This document shows, one piece after another, positions 6,368-6,765 of a DNA stretch of 6,765 nt. Positions within the stretch are counted from its first letter, which is position 1; each line of letters begins with the position of its first letter. The DNA is taken from contig CAMLRI010000122.1 in assembly GCA_946482385.1 (NCBI GenBank), positions 1-6,765 on the forward strand. Reading direction: 5' to 3'. This stretch comes from an uncultured Cellvibrio sp. Lineage in GTDB: Bacteria; Pseudomonadota; Gammaproteobacteria; Pseudomonadales; Cellvibrionaceae. The notes below the pieces were generated by a model. It worked only from the letters and a program-made list of their open reading frames with translations. It had not been told where the DNA came from and did no database searches. The translations under genes and the position numbers were made by a program.

Positions 6368-6765
6368 TTACTCCAGCGCTTGCAGATAACGAATGGCGTC
6401 ATCTATAGCGAGGGTTTGCTGGGGAACATCTTCACGCAAAAATTTGAGGGCAACCTGCCCTACACGCGCTTCATCCTCGCCCAAAATGAGCGCCAAGTCA
6501 GCGCCACTTTTGTCGGCTTTTTTCAGTTGGCTTTTAAAGTTGCCGCCACCGCAATGCAACATCAACCGTACAAAAGGCAGCTCGTTACGAATGCGCTCTG
6601 CCAATTGCATGGCAGCTTGCTGCACCTCGCCTACCGCCACCAAATATACATCGGCTTGCTGCTGCAAACCTTCGGGCATGGCATCCACAGCCTGCACCAA
6701 CAACACCAGGCGCTCCAAGCCTATACCAAAACCAACTGCCGGGGTGGGCTTGCCGCCCAACTGTT
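6368..6765 (-). CDS. hisS: Histidyl-tRNA synthetase, C-terminal part (cut by window edge)
   Basis: Class II aminoacyl-tRNA synthetase that charges tRNA-His. Only the last 131 or so codons are present; the family is about 420 residues, so roughly two thirds lie beyond the right edge. The visible part opens in [19 protein letters not shown], which contains class II motif 3 with its ATP-binding Arg. It continues into the HGTP-type anticodon-binding domain ([11 protein letters not shown], then [22 protein letters not shown], split here as [10 protein letters not shown] and [12 protein letters not shown], and LALILGEDE) and ends in IRYLQALE. The reading frame runs through to 6765: the TTG near 6758-6760 is an internal Leu, not a start. 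The stop at 6368-6370 is followed after 57 bp by yfgM, with no terminator in the gap, so hisS is the likely head of, or an upstream member of, the hisS-yfgM-bamB operon. Confidence 0.97.
   Translation of the reverse strand, partial: QLGGKPTPAVGFGIGLERLVLLVQAVDAMPEGLQQQADVYLVAVGEVQQAAMQLAERIRNELPFVRLMLHCGGGNFKSQLKKADKSGADLALILGEDEARVGQVALKFLREDVPQQTLAIDDAIRYLQALE

Overview
The window reads as ordinary chromosome of a gammaproteobacterium. Gene content and protein wording point to the Cellvibrio/Pseudomonas side of the class: moderate-GC codon usage, a Pseudomonas-type response regulator-phosphatase plus STAS pair beside transaldolase, and the standard hisS-yfgM-bamB-der cluster. The genus cannot be proven from the sequence alone; a Cellvibrionaceae-like organism is my best inference.

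Layout: one gene on the + strand (tal, 19-975) converges on six genes on the - strand. In - strand transcription order these are hisS (3' part only, entering at the right edge), yfgM, bamB, der, a response regulator with a PP2C-type phosphatase domain, and a STAS-domain anti-anti-sigma-type protein. The hisS-yfgM gap is 57 bp, and yfgM and bamB overlap by ATGA, so these three look like one operon. A long inverted repeat with a T-rich exit follows bamB (4327-4379), and a good -10 hexamer lies between it and der, so der probably has its own promoter. A second hairpin lies between der and the response regulator. The response regulator and STAS genes share one base (TAATG) and are surely co-expressed. 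A small hairpin separates the convergent STAS and tal genes.

Functions: HisS charges tRNA-His. YfgM is a membrane-anchored periplasmic TPR protein at the Sec translocon. BamB is an outer-membrane lipoprotein of the BAM complex. Der is a double-GTPase of 50S ribosome maturation. Tal belongs to the non-oxidative pentose phosphate pathway. The regulator/STAS pair is a partner-switching signalling module: a phosphorylation-controlled phosphatase that should dephosphorylate a STAS protein, which would then engage an unseen partner.

I see no mobile element, CRISPR array, tRNA, rRNA or prophage gene, and no gene-free stretch longer than 133 bp. I found no convincing undescribed system. The least charted part is the regulator/STAS pair, whose sensor kinase, STAS kinase and output are not in the window.
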